DNA from: Immersiella caudata
Lineage: Eukaryota > Ascomycota > Sordariomycetes > Sordariales > Lasiosphaeriaceae
Assembly: GCA_030512335.1 (NCBI GenBank)
Contig: JAULSU010000004.1
Coordinates: forward strand, 4,960,001 to 5,024,000
DNA length: 64,000 nucleotides
Direction: 5' to 3'
Below, piece by piece: positions 10,950 to 21,861 of this stretch (positions are counted from its first letter, which is position 1; every line of letters begins with the position of its first letter). Position numbers and translations under genes: made by a program. The notes beneath the pieces were generated by a model. That model searched no databases. It saw nothing but the letters and a program-made list of their open reading frames with translations, and was not told the origin of the DNA.

Positions 10950-13028
10950 ATGGAAGCGACGATGGCGACCAATCCACCTGAGCCACCTCCGATCCCCACT
11001 CTGGAAACTCTCCCTCTCCTCGTCCTCGATCGGATCTGCGAGTGTCTCCATCATGACTGGCAGGACCCGAATCGCGGCTCTCTGCACGCCTTTGCCCTCG
11101 CGAGCAAGACGTGCTACGAAGCCGCCGCACGTCAACTTTTCAGCCAGATTCACCTGCACACACCTAACAAAGACGCCCTCCAGGCAAGCTTAGAGCGATG
11201 GGCTGCCATTCTCGGCCCTGCAGGCTTCCACCGTCACGTCAGACGGCTCAAAGTCACCTGCACCCCGCTGAACAATGATCCCGACGAATGGGTCGATCTC
11301 CAAAACCGGGTTTTCGACATGGACGACTTCTTTCAGCCTCACGGCGGACATCCGAACAGTGTCATGACAAAGTTCACACCAATTGCCAGCGGGAACGCAA
11401 TTTGGGTGCAGCTGGCAGAGTTCATTGACACGCTCTCGGGCCTCAAAGATCTCGTCTGGGCCTACAGCCATTGCTTCCCCAAGCCAATCCTCGCATCCGT
11501 GCTCGAGCGAGGAAAGTTGCGTCTGCACATGGACTACTTCCGACCAGAGAGCTTGACGCAGGATCCTGACGCCCTGTGCACCGTGGATCCAGACGACTAT
11601 GCGTTGATGTCCTCTCCGTCGCTTTATGGCATCTCTGGAATTCTGTCCCCCTTTAATGGAGCGGGCTACCGAGTCAACTACATTGAGGAAGCCATACGCG
11701 AGATGTAAGTCGCCCCTTTCCGTCGTATCTTATATGGCTTTGTTGGATGTCTTGAGGCGTCGCGTGAGCGTGCCTGGCGCATTGATTTGCCTAGAAAACA
11801 TTCTGAAGAGACATAACTGACGGACCTTTACCACAGGCTGACGCAAACCTCACCCAACCTGACGCATGTCAACTTGACAGTGGGAGGCTTGGATGAATTG
11901 TTCCCTCCGACGAGGCCCCCGTGGAAAGGCTTCTTCCTTGACGAGACGGACGCTTCAGACGGCACTGGCAGCCTTCAAAGCCTAGCAATCAAGGCTTCTG
12001 CGCACGACGAAGTGCCCAATCTGGCCAAGTGGTTCAGCTTCACTGACCCCAGCAAGCTCCGCCGTCTCACCATACCGTGGTACTCCAACGACAATAACAG
12101 CATTCTCATCTACACTACTCTGGTCAACATGGCTTGCGCCCGCGCTTTTTTGTCCCTCGATACCCTCAATCTCACGGATATTAACGATGGGTCGGCGATA
12201 GGGCAAGCACTCCTCTGCCAATTCGTCAAGTGCTTGCCTCCCCTCTCTCAACTCAGCCTGGAAGGGCAAATCTCCCTCATAACCTTCGAAACCATCATCT
12301 GCCGCCACGGAGACAGCCTCCGCACGATTTCAATTCGCCAGGATCGAACCGTTTCGTATAGCCCCATCGTCACGACACCCACCATGGTTAAGCAGATGGC
12401 AGCAGCGTGCCGGAACCTGGAGGAACTGAAGATGGGAATCTGTCGAACATACGGTGACGAGGACGAGGTGGCCATCTACCATGCTTTGAGCAAGTTCCCG
12501 CGGCTGAAGAAGATTTATCTGAGGCTTGAGTACAACATCGGCCCCGATCAAGACAGCTGGGATGATGAGCTTGATGGTGATCATCCCATCGCCTTATTCA
12601 ATTCCTCTGACGACATCCCTCTCAAGTGGGTCCGTGACGCCTTCATCAACGGTGCTATCGACGCGACCCTCGCAAGTTCCATCGCCGACATCATCTCCCC
12701 GCCTGACGGCCCGGCCAAGACCATCTACCTAGAAATGGCACCCCACTATGGGAAGTGGAGGCTGCATGGCGAAAAACGGTCCTGGTATACGCTCAACGAG
12801 TTGCTCGCATGGTTCAGTCTAACCTGGATCTTCAAACGGAACATCAGAGGACAACCAAGCCTCAGAGAACTTCACGGGCACTTCACCACCGTCGCTGGAG
12901 GGAAGTGGGAGAGGCTCGCAAACATTGAGAAGAACGGGCAGAAAGGGTGCGAGCTTTCGACGCAGCGAATGCGACTTTTCCATGACATATGGGGTCCGCC
13001 GAAAACGGAGCGGTGGTGGGAGGACTAG
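10950..13028 (+). CDS. F-box-like protein 2
   Basis: Exons 10950-11704 and 11837-13028 flank a 132-nt intron (GTAAGT..CACAG), with a split Met codon restoring the frame; 648 residues. The N terminus carries LETLPLLVLDRICECL followed by LHAFALASKTCYEAAARQLF, an F-box-like helix pair at about residues 18-70. The remainder has repeated hydrophobic and leucine-rich segments (for example LSQLSLEGQ, LKKIYLRLEY) consistent with an irregular LRR scaffold. The likely role is a substrate adaptor of an SCF ubiquitin ligase, target unknown. The first in-frame ATG (MEATMATN) is used; the frame upstream runs through the repeat and is unlikely to be translated. Confidence 0.8.
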
Positions 13029-13363
13029 GAGAGCCTCACGCTGGCTCCTATCCCCGAGGATACAGCTGTCGTCGTTGAGACAGGGAAGGTTGAGGTGGAG
13101 GTGGATTGTAATATATCGGGCGGTGACATTTTGCATCTGCTCCTTAAATGTGGAGAGGGGGACAAAGCGGCGACCGACGCAAGCATGACATGATTAGGGC
13201 TCAACTGGATGAAGCCCCTGCCTGTTGTAACGGAAAGCGATGACGTCGATACCCAAGAATAGTTTCGCAGAAAATTGCGATTTGTAGAGAATAGACCAAA
13301 CACTGTCTGATCATCCAGACCTCGAGCTGAACTGCCCTTGCAAACAACCACCATCTTTGCACC
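13029..13363. other. Short intergenic region
   Basis: 335 bp between the F-box 2 stop and the metallo-beta-lactamase-fold start. No distinct element seen. Confidence 0.5.
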
Positions 13364-14527
13364 ATGAACCAAACCACCCAAACCCCCCTACCCCCCTTCG
13401 ACATCCCCCCCGCCTCGCGCACCGTCTCCGTCTCCATCATCAACACCGCATCCACCATCCGCAACATCCCAGCCACCTCCTTCCTCTCCCCCCACATCAA
13501 AGGCCACGACTACCTCGCCGCCCCTTGCTTCTCCTTCCTCATCCACCGCCACACCCCCACCTCCGACCGCTTCCTCCTCTTCGACCTCGGCATCCGCAAA
13601 GACGTCCAAAACCTCCCTCCTCCCCTCCTATCCCACCTCTCCTCCCTAAACTGGTCCCTCTCCGCCCCTTCCTCCGTCCCCGACATCCTCTCCCCAACCA
13701 TCCCCCTCACCAACATCGAAGCCATCATCTACTCCCACCCCCACTTTGACCACATCGGCGATCCCTCTCCCTTCCCGCCCACCACCGCCCTCCTCGTCGG
13801 CCCGGGTTTCACATCCTCTTACCTCCCGGCCTACCCTTCCAACCCAAAGTCATCCATCCCCGAATCCGCCCTCTCCAATCGCGAACTCATCGAACTTGAC
13901 TTTTCCGACTCCAACCGCTGGAAGATACTCAACATCGGCCCCTTTGCTGCCATCGATTACTTTGAAGACGGCTCGTTTTATTTACTCGATGCACCTGGTC
14001 ATGCTGCAGGACATATCTGTGCGCTGGCGAGGGTTACGTCAAGTATTGGGGTTGATCCGACGGAGGATTCGTTTGTGTTGATGGCGGGGGATGTGTTTCA
14101 TCATGTGGGGGAGTTGAGGCCGAACAAGTGGGTGCCGTTGCCGGGGGTGATTTGGCCTAGTCCGTTTGAGGGGGAGGAGGAGAGGAGTTGTAAGGGGGGG
14201 TTGTTTGATAAGTTGTTGCCGGAGGGAAGGGAGAGGCCGTTTTATAAGGCGGTTGGGGAGTGGAACGAGGATGTGCTGAAACTTAAGGAGACGCTGGGGA
14301 AGGTGCAGATGGCGGACGGGGCGGGGAATGTGTTGGTTGTGGGCGCGCATGATGAGACGTTGTTGGATGTGGTGGAGATTTGGCCAGAGGGGAAGTTGAA
14401 TGGATGGTTGAAGGAGGGGTGGGGGGAGAGGCTGGGGTGGAGATTTTTGAGGGACTTTGGGGAGGCGATTGGGAAGGGGGGGACGGGGAATCGGGAGAGG
14501 TGGGGTGGAAGTGGGAAGGGGGAGTGA
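13364..14527 (+). CDS. Metallo-beta-lactamase-fold hydrolase
   Basis: Single exon, 387 residues, start MNQTTQTPLPPF. The zinc signature SHPHFDHIGD places H125, H127, D129 and H130 in the HxHxDH motif. Later candidate ligands are the His in DAPGHAAGH (about 212), the Asp in MAGDVFHH (about 242) and the His in VGAHDETLL (about 329). This is the lactonase/N-acyl-homoserine-lactonase-like branch found in many fungi; the substrate cannot be read from sequence, but lactone or ester hydrolysis is plausible. No signal peptide. The first 640 nt are extremely C-rich and the last 500 nt G-rich on the same strand, a striking internal composition switch; the protein itself looks intact. Confidence 0.85.
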   Translation: MNQTTQTPLPPFDIPPASRTVSVSIINTASTIRNIPATSFLSPHIKGHDYLAAPCFSFLIHRHTPTSDRFLLFDLGIRKDVQNLPPPLLSHLSSLNWSLSAPSSVPDILSPTIPLTNIEAIIYSHPHFDHIGDPSPFPPTTALLVGPGFTSSYLPAYPSNPKSSIPESALSNRELIELDFSDSNRWKILNIGPFAAIDYFEDGSFYLLDAPGHAAGHICALARVTSSIGVDPTEDSFVLMAGDVFHHVGELRPNKWVPLPGVIWPSPFEGEEERSCKGGLFDKLLPEGRERPFYKAVGEWNEDVLKLKETLGKVQMADGAGNVLVVGAHDETLLDVVEIWPEGKLNGWLKEGWGERLGWRFLRDFGEAIGKGGTGNRERWGGSGKGE

Positions 14528-14644
14528 TGGGGAGGTCAGTGGGTGGGGGTGAGGTGTTCTCAAGCGGCTCGATCATAAAGACAAAATGAGAGGATTATTG
14601 AATTTAAGGCTGCTTGAGGGTTATCCCTAGTAACTAGGTAGTAT

Positions 14645-15721
14645 TTATAAAAATCTGTCAACAACGGCATCTAGGTCCCTAGATTTGTGACGCTCAACTT
14701 CCAGCTGGCCTGACTCAAATGCAAATTTGCCATCACTCTTCTCCTCAACTTTATGTCTAGCCTGTGCGGCTGTCCTGACTTCTTGTTCGCACTCCTTATA
14801 AATACCCTTTACCCTTTGGTAATGTGGCTTAAGCTCGCTCTCTACGTCTTCGACCCTTCGAGTGAGCAACTTGTGATCAGCTTCTCCTTTGCTGATCATC
14901 ACGTTTTTTAGCTCGCCAGCGACTTCGTCACGGACTCTCTTTTCCAGTACAAGAAGCGCCTTCTTGACTGTACCTGTTTTTGTTGCATAGTTGGTCAGTA
15001 GAGGCACCAAAATATTGCGTGTGTTGGGACTCGAAAATTACTTGGGGGTGAGGCGGGACATACCAACTGTGGTCTTGAAGCGATATGTTTCAAGGATGGA
15101 GTCCTGCTCCTCTCTGGCTTGCAGCATTCCCAAGTAATCCCCTTGGGCCTCTTGAGGTAACCCCTCCCAATAATCTCGACCAACGCCGCTCCTGCCGATC
15201 AGCTCTGAGCCCAATTCCAGAACCTTGTCCAGTTCCACCAGTGCCAGGTCAAGTTCGCGCGCTTCACCAGACAGCGTTAGCGATCGCATAGAGAGAGCCG
15301 ACCGCTGTAGGCGTGCAGTCTCAAAAAGAATTCGACGTGAGAGTTGACATTGTTGGCGAATCGCTTGCAAGACATCATTGATGGTCAATAACACATTTGG
15401 GGGTTCGCTGCTGAGGTTGACACGACGCGACCATGACTCAGATGTCTGGTAATGTGGTAATACTACACCAGCCTTCAGGAATCCTTGAGCTGGAATATCA
15501 ACAGTGTCGTTGACTTCACCGCCTGTCTCGCTACTTCCACTTTCTGAGTGCGAGTCTTGATCCACGGGGTCGAAATTGGCTGTCGCCGCTCCTGGTGGCG
15601 GTGCGGGGTTGACAAGCGGATTGGCAGTCACGGTTTCTGGGTGTGCAGGTATGCTGACAACGGGAGAAGCTTTTTTCCTTCGTCCCCAGCAGAAGAGAGG
15701 AGGGCAATGGAAAGTAGGCAT
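14645..15721 (-). CDS. Helical hypothetical protein
   Basis: Two minus-strand exons, 15721-15064 and 14973-14645. The 90-nt intron has a GTATGT donor and ACAG acceptor, with a split Gly codon; 328 residues from MPTFHCPPLF. The start of the longer open frame is TTG, so this ATG is preferred. The first 120 residues are Pro/Ser-rich and probably disordered. Residues about 125-328 are Leu, Glu and Lys rich with helix periodicity, including LLTINDVLQAIRQQ and coiled-coil-like VEDVESELKPHYQRV. I do not recognise a family. The architecture recalls helical N-terminal modules of fungal STAND/NLR-type proteins, but no motif confirms it. Confidence 0.65.
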
Positions 15722-16017
15722 CGGGAAGAAAGAGAGCGTCTCAAGGGCGCAGCAAGTTAGGTACGGTGGTGGGTGGTCGTGATCGTACAAGATCTCGCAA
15801 ATATTTTACCCCACCGTTCCAAAGGTGCCTGATTTCCTCCCTTTTGGGTGAGGCTCCGGGGCGGACTAATGTTTGGGCGACCCTTGACATGAGCAGCTTG
15901 CGTCCACCGTCTCTGATAGGGCAGGAAGGTCGGTCGCTCTCATCAGCACCTGCAAACCTTCACCTTCGCCTGGTATATCATCTGGTGGCACTCTGCCTTT
16001 CCCATACGCGGCAAGTA

Positions 16018-16867
16018 ATGGAGACATCAATACCTCTTCATCATGGTTCTTACCACGATGGGAATTCCAGCGCTGAGAACTATGGGGAAAAACTCTTCAG
16101 ATTCACATTTGATGAGGGCCGACAAGAGCCCCGCTTCCTCATTTTTCGAGGCCTCCAACTCATGAACGTCTTCAAGCTGCAAAATGACTTGGCGAAAATG
16201 AAGCACCACATCATGACAGCAAAGGCCGCGACACCTGAGCAGACCCAGACGCTCACACAAGTCTTACACAACTACAGTACCACTTGCCCGTTCAAGATAC
16301 GATCCCGTTGCAGCAGCAGTTGACGCGCACCCAGCGAACGCCATCCGCGACTACGAATATCTTACTCGCCTGACCCCCATCACCGGCTCCCAAGCCCGCC
16401 GCGGTCGTTTCGATCTCGAGCGCGTTTTCGGTGACGACGAATACCAGTTCATCGATGAGCCCACGGCCTACCGCCGCTTCGACGATCCCTCGCTCCTCCC
16501 TTCTGACGGCCTCCGCGACGCGCTGAAACGCCATCTCCCCCGCTCAGTCGCCTACACCAAGCACGATATCCGAAACCGCACCGACGAATATTTCAGCGGG
16601 GAGCCACCAGAGCAGGTATCCCCCTTTGTGGACAAGCTTGCCAGGTTCTTGGTGGCATTTCTAGGGGGCGCAATGCTAGTCGTGCCGATGGTGATGATGA
16701 GATTGCCCGAGGTGACGGTGGTGAAGAGCCTGGTGACGGTGTCAATTTCGGTCTTGCTCTTCGCCGGGGCGTTGTCAGTATTTTTCAGGGCGAGTAACAC
16801 GGAGACAATGGTGGCGACAGCGACATATGCAGCGGTTTTGGTTGTGTTTGTGGGGGTTTCGGGATAG
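16018..16867 (+). CDS. DUF6594-type membrane protein
   Basis: Exons 16018-16276 and 16335-16867. The 58-nt intron (GTACCA..CCCAG) is needed to join LQVLHNY to NAIRDYEYL, giving 263 residues. The soluble N-terminal region includes FRGLQLMNVFKLQNDLAKMK, the helical pattern of the DUF6594 family, and a conserved-looking LHNYT-AIRDYEYL segment follows. Three hydrophobic segments close the protein (around LVAFLGGAMLVVPMVMM, LVTVSISVLLFAGALSV and TATYAAVLVVFVGVSG). The family is fungal and of unknown role; C-terminal membrane anchoring with a cytosolic helical domain is inferred. The start ATG giving METSIPLHH is chosen; an in-frame ATG lies upstream. Confidence 0.75.
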
Positions 16868-17239
16868 GGGGATAGGGGTTGGTGGCGTTCTCATCAGGGG
16901 ACCTTGAACGAACTGCAGTCTCGCGTGTCTCTGCAGCAAGACATAGACGTTCAGGCCATACAAACCAGAGCATCGTGGGCCTCACTACCGCAGTTTATCG
17001 TAGAGTACCCGTGATTGGAGATGTTTCCGCTGCTGTGCTACAACGGCGGGCACTGGGACATTGCGAGTGGTTGTCTGCCTCAAAGTGCAGGGTTGGGTTC
17101 TCAGGTTCCCAAAACCCCCATCCCTAGATCTCTCTCTCTCTCTCCCTCTCCCTCTCTCTCTCACACACACACACACAAACTCCTGCCAATTCACCATTTC
17201 TGAGTTTCCGAATCCCAAGACAAGACGAAGAATTTCAAG
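16868..17239. other. Intergenic region with CT/CA microsatellite
   Basis: Promoter and 5' flank of the DUF7587-like gene. It contains a pyrimidine-rich CT run followed by a CA run immediately upstream of that gene. Otherwise nothing recognisable. Confidence 0.6.
17129..17177. repeat. CT/CA compound microsatellite
   Basis: An imperfect (TC)n run is followed directly by (AC)n. It sits 63 bp upstream of the start codon at 17240, where fungal promoters often carry CT-rich tracts. Confidence 0.9.
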
Positions 17240-18329
17240 ATGTCTACAAACAGCGAACAGATACCTCCTCTCATCTTCTCCAACCGCATCCACAGCTCCT
17301 TCGACGACCCACCCACCTACCTCTTCCGACTCTACGCTCCTATCACACGAGGCACGACCAACGAAAACGAAGTCATTTCACCCGCCAGGGACAGCAGAGA
17401 CCGAAACCGAGACCTCTTCGACATCCAACCCCACCACGCCGCCTCGATCCTCAACGCCCACTTACGATGGAAATGCCAAGACTTCGACGACTGCAACCTC
17501 ATGTCATGGTCAAGCTCACTGCTCTTCATCCTCCGCTTCGGGCTCTACAGGGCCCTAAATGACTTTGATCATCCCAGCCTGGAAGACCTGCGCATCCTCA
17601 TCGTCGACACCAGTCGCTTCCCTAGGGGGACCTTCATCCGGGACATGGACGCCATCGAGGCTTTCAAGTCGTACAACAACGAGCTACGAGAAAAAGTGCA
17701 CAAGTGGAGAACTGGTGATCTATACTTTGGGGAGTATCTGAGCCAGGGGCATCTCGATGTTAGAGGGCGGTGCGTAGAGACAACAATGGAAGCTCTCGTT
17801 GGGGATGGGCTGTTGGCGGCTTTGTGTCCCCGGCTGGTGAACCCGTCGACGGGTGATTGCTCGCTGGCTAAAGCCGTGCTGGAGGTGCGGAAGAGAGAAT
17901 CTGGACGTGTCCTGGAGGCAGACGCGGACGACAGCGGTGTGGTGAAGGCTGTCGAGCGGGCTTGGAGATGCCTCGGAGTTACTTGGTGTCTGCCTGTGTC
18001 GGTGATGCTTCTATCGCTGCGGGAGCGGCGGCTTGGGGAGGGGGATGTGACCATGCGATTGCTTCGCGAGAATTTTGACGGTAAGAAGTTCACAGTCCGA
18101 CTTCCCTTGGGAGCTTCTCTTGAACTTGCTGACGTTGTCGTTCACAGATGAAGAGGCACAAACCTTCGCGAACGTTCAGTACGGGAGGGAATCGTACATG
18201 AAGCAGATGCCCGAGCTGGGGCAATACCGCAGCATTATGCTGAACTTGCTGAGAGGAGCGAGACGTTCGTCGCGGGATAGCTCGGGCTCGGACGACTTGG
18301 AGTTGGCCATGGACAATCTTTCCTTGTGA
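17240..18329 (+). CDS. DUF7587-like fungal protein
   Basis: Exons 17240-18080 and 18148-18329. The 67-nt intron has a GTAAGA donor and CACAG acceptor, with a split Asp codon; 340 residues. Recognisable elements are YLFRLYAPITRGTTNENE (about 27-44), HLRWKCQD, CNLMSWSSSLLFILRFGLYRA (about 90-110) and LRILIVDTSRFPRGTFIRDMD. This arrangement matches a large fungal family I know as DUF7587. The order Arg in LFRLY, then SWSSS, then later acidic residues resembles the R-S-E layout of ADP-ribosyltransferase folds; that is inference only. A Ser/Arg/Asp-rich tail ends the protein. The start ATG follows a CT-rich leader. Confidence 0.65.
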
Positions 18330-19738
18330 TGCCGAGGCAGCAAAGAGCAGTCTGATATCAATTTAGGCGCTCGGCCGGAATGTTGAGATGTGGTTTACGC
18401 GACGTCCGACTCAGGATTCAGGAGCGTCGTAAAAGCATCTTGATGAGCCCGGCCAGCAAGAACGCAGCCGATAAGGCTGGGGTTACACAGATGGATGTGG
18501 CGATCCGCTCCGCCCCCAGCGAGGCGACACGGCTCGGTTGCTTATCATACCCGAAGTCTTGTCTTTTCTTTTTATCCGATTTCGTCGCGCGCCATTCAGA
18601 GAGACTCTTGCATAGCTCCATTTGGGATATCGTAACCACTACTGACGAAACATCTTTCCAATCTATCTGCATTCCAAACAGCCGCAGCGGAGGTTATCAG
18701 AAGCCTCGGCGGTGTTGGTGCCAGTGCCGAAGCACGGTGTCCCAATCTGGCCGCCTGCAAAATCTCACGCAGCCAGACAGCTGACGCCGCCGTCGGGTTG
18801 CCCTATGAGGCCAAGCCATGTTGAGAACCTCAATCTCCAGCATTAAGTGGCGTAAAAGCCGTGTGCGATGGTGCTACACGATGCCAGTTTTGGTGGAGGT
18901 AGGGCGATCAGTTGCTGACAGAGACTCTGCGTCACACTATCGAGTCTCTAACTTGTTGAGTAATTACTAGAATCTCAAAAGCAAACTCTCTCGCTTGTCA
19001 CAATCCTGCAAGGAGCTTATTTGGGTAACCAAACGACAGTCTAAGGTCGGCCCCGGAGGTTGCTCCCCGATTTGTTCCACACCGTTGTCGACCGCCAGCC
19101 CTAAGTAGGCAAGCTTTTCCAGGTTTGAACTTACTGCATGTTCTAAAGCCGGGTGCTTACACCAGACGCTTATAGGCATCTGCCGGGTCCTTCTTCTAGT
19201 ACCGAAACGGCCAAGGGGCCGTTGCCGTGATTGGCTGAAGCTTACGCCTCTCGCAGCCCTGCGACGCTTGATAGCGGCACCTGCAGGTCTTAGGCAGGCA
19301 GTGCTGCTATGGTGTGCCGACATTGCCTCAGGCATACAGAAACTCCATGTGGCAGCCATACACACGAGGCACGTAATTTTGGTGTATGTTGGGTTGTACG
19401 CGGCTGGGGAGGCTTCAAGGTTCTTGATCGGGATGCACAAGTGAAATCTGGCCCCCAAGGGTGGTTACGACGACCTCAGCACAGAGACAACAATGCCTAA
19501 AAAGAGAAGACTTGTGCACAGGTGGTGGCACAATGACTAGAATGGCCTTGGACCTGCTCTGGAGGATCGGGGGGGGGCGCGGGGTCCAGGGGAGACAGAT
19601 CAGCTCGTCGTGATGAAAAAAAAAGGGGGGGGGGGGATAAAAGGGTCGCGGGTCCCCGTCTCGTGGCGAGAGAAAAGATGAAAGTCGACGCATCCGATAT
19701 TCTTGTTCAATACCGTTGACAAAAGCCGACTCCCAACC
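18330..19738. other. Intergenic region, no supported gene
   Basis: About 1.4 kb upstream of the terpene synthase. Open frames here (for example near 18380-18784) show no family signal. A run of A followed by a run of G lies at about 19616-19635. Confidence 0.6.
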
Positions 19739-21170
19739 ATGGCCGCCGCAACGACATCCCTCCCTCCGGTCTCCCTGCCCCCTTCCCTACCCGCCCCTGT
19801 GACCGCCAGCGCCAACTCAGTCGAGACCGTCCGCCGCCAACTCAAGGGCCAGACCCTCCGTCTCCCCAACCTCTTTGGCTACTACTCCCAATGGCCCAGC
19901 GAGATCAGCCCTCACTACGAGCACCTCAAGACCGTCATCGAAGCCAAAATCCAAGAATGGATCGACCCCTCTGACGAGCTCGTCCGTCTCAAGGCCCGCA
20001 AAGTCAACCTGCCCCTTTTCTCTGCCATGTAAGTCCCCCCATCCCTCCACCCTCCATTCCCCTTTCCCTCCCCCTTTACCTGCCACCCAAAGTAACGCCC
20101 CTCCGCCCCCTTTCCAGCTGGTACCCCCGCTCCTCCCTCCCCCGCCTCCTAACCATGTCCTGGTTCTCCATGTGGCTCTTCCTCTGGGATGACGTAATCG
20201 AAGACACCGCCATCCCCTCCTCCTCCTCCTCCTCCTCCTCCTCCTCCTCCTCCTCCTCCCCCTCCCCATCCCAACCCCAATCCAAAATAACCACCCTCCA
20301 CGACCGCGCCCTTTCCTACGTGGAATACCACCTCGGCCTCTCCCCTCTCACGCAAGAGCCCAAGACGCCGACAAAGTACTGCACTCTCTTTAGGCATGCG
20401 GGTGTGGAACTGCAAAAGGATTGTACGGTAAGAGAGAGGAGGGACTTCTACGTAGAGGTGGAGAGGTATATGCGCGCCGTGGAGGTGGAGAGTGAGTGGG
20501 TGGGGAGGAAAGAGCTGCCGGGGGTGGAGGAGTATTGGGGGCATAGGATGGGGACTAGTAGTGTTTATACTTATTGTGCTTTGGGAGAGTGAGTATTCTT
20601 CTCTCTCTTTTTGGGTGGTCATTAAAAAGGGGCTAACTGGGAATAGGTACATGGGTGCGGCGAGGCTCCCGGTGGAGATGAGGGAGAGTGAGGAGGTAAG
20701 GGTGATGTGGGATGAGTTGAACCGGCATATTGTAACGATGAACGATATCGTGTCGTTGAAGAAGGAGTTGGTAAGTGGTACTTTGGTTGGAAGAGGGGAT
20801 GGGATGCTGACGGGATGCAGAACAAGTCGCTTCACTCGTTGATTCCGGTCATTGTCCATGAAACCGGTGCTGATCTCAACTCGGTGGTTGTTTCGCTGCT
20901 GGAGATCCTCCAGGTCTCCGGGGACAGGATCAACAAGAGTGCAGAGAAGCTTCTTGCCATGGCGGGAGACGACGATGAGTTGAGGAAGAAAGTCCTGGAT
21001 TACATTGTCCCGTATTGGACCAACATGACAGGTAGTTATTGGTGGTCGTAGGTGCCTTCCAGAAAGAGGTGAAGGAGCATGGGTGCTAACTTGGAGACAG
21101 GCTCATCTGCGATCGATATGGCGTGACAAAGTACTTGAACAGGGACGGCGATCTTGTTGTGCCTCTTTGA
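19739..21170 (+). CDS. Class I terpene synthase (terpenoid cyclase)
   Basis: Five exons: 19739-20028, 20118-20588, 20647-20770, 20821-21047, 21101-21170; 393 residues. Three class I signatures are present: D121-D-V-I-E125 (DDxxE, in FLWDDVIED), N286-D-I-V-S-L-K-K-E294 (NDxxSxxKE, Mg2+ binding), and R376-Y377 in CDRYGVTKYL (pyrophosphate sensor). The last intron (GTAGGT..GACAG, 53 nt) was chosen because it alone yields the conserved WSL...DRYGV...VVPL terminus. The enzyme should ionise a prenyl diphosphate, most likely farnesyl diphosphate, and cyclise it in the cytosol. A run of about 15 serines follows DDVIED within ten residues. No P450, methyltransferase or regulator is adjacent, so it seems to be an orphan synthase. 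Confidence 0.88.
20209..20260. repeat. TCC trinucleotide repeat within the terpene synthase
   Basis: About 14-15 near-perfect TCC units in frame encode polyserine shortly after the DDxxE motif. Slippage here would lengthen or shorten the protein without a frameshift. Confidence 0.92.
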
Positions 21171-21497
21171 GGAGGGTCGAGTTCTCCTTTTGCTCCTTCA
21201 TTCGGGCGAGGGTTGACAATGTAGATGAGAAACATACACATCAATGCTATTGTGATGCTTTGCATACATTGTTCGCTGATCTCGACGTTGGTGTGTGACC
21301 TCCTGTGCCAGTTGCTCCGTAAGGTGAAATGCAACAGAATGGTAAGCTCGACGTTCGCCCTCGTGATGGCCGTGCAGCGCTTGCACCATGCATGCATTAA
21401 ACCGCCCCTATCCCACCCCTTAATGCAGCCCCCTCCTCCACGGCTCACCCGGGTAGTCAAGCAAACCAAAAGACCTTGCATTTCAACAAAGGAACTA
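21171..21497. other. Intergenic region
   Basis: Three-prime flank of the terpene synthase and 5' flank of the tRNA. No other element recognised. Confidence 0.5.
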
Positions 21498-21583
21498 GCT
21501 CGGTTAGTTTAGTGGTTAGAATTCTCGCTTCCCATCTTCACTTGGATCAGCGAGGGACCCGAGTTCGAACCTCGGATCGAGCA
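21498..21583 (+). tRNA. tRNA-Gly (CCC) with a 14-nt intron
   Basis: The acceptor arms GCTCGGT and ATCGAGC pair with one G-U and are followed by discriminator A. The D arm contains AGTGGTTAGAA. The anticodon stem CTCGC/GCGAG encloses TTCCCA and a 14-nt insert after position 37, giving anticodon CCC. The T arm CCGAG-TTCGAAC-CTCGG is perfect. CCA is not encoded, as normal for a nuclear tRNA gene. Confidence 0.9.
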
Positions 21584-21861
21584 ACTTGCTAGGCACCTTT
21601 CGTTTTTTTTTTTTGCCATCTTGCTCCAGAAACCTGCTGGCAAGATCCCATACCCTCCCCGCCCCCCTTTTACCGGCGAGCGCAAGAAACCACACGGGGA
21701 AGCGTGACCAAGAGACGAGGGTGCAGTGCGGGATTGGTATATTTGTTTCAAGTACGCCAACACGATGCCTGCGACTTGAGGCCGTGACCAAACAGAAAGG
21801 GTATCGCAAACGAAGTAACCTAGACGCCTTGCCCAACCCTGTCGTACAATAACGGTATAAC

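Noticed and set aside
16261..16334. Possible frameshift in the DUF6594 gene
   Set aside because: A 58-nt GT..AG intron (16277-16334) restores the frame and gives a continuous family-like sequence.
20149..20859. Minus-strand frame with a polyglycine run
   Set aside because: Antisense shadow of the TCC repeat and terpene synthase exons.
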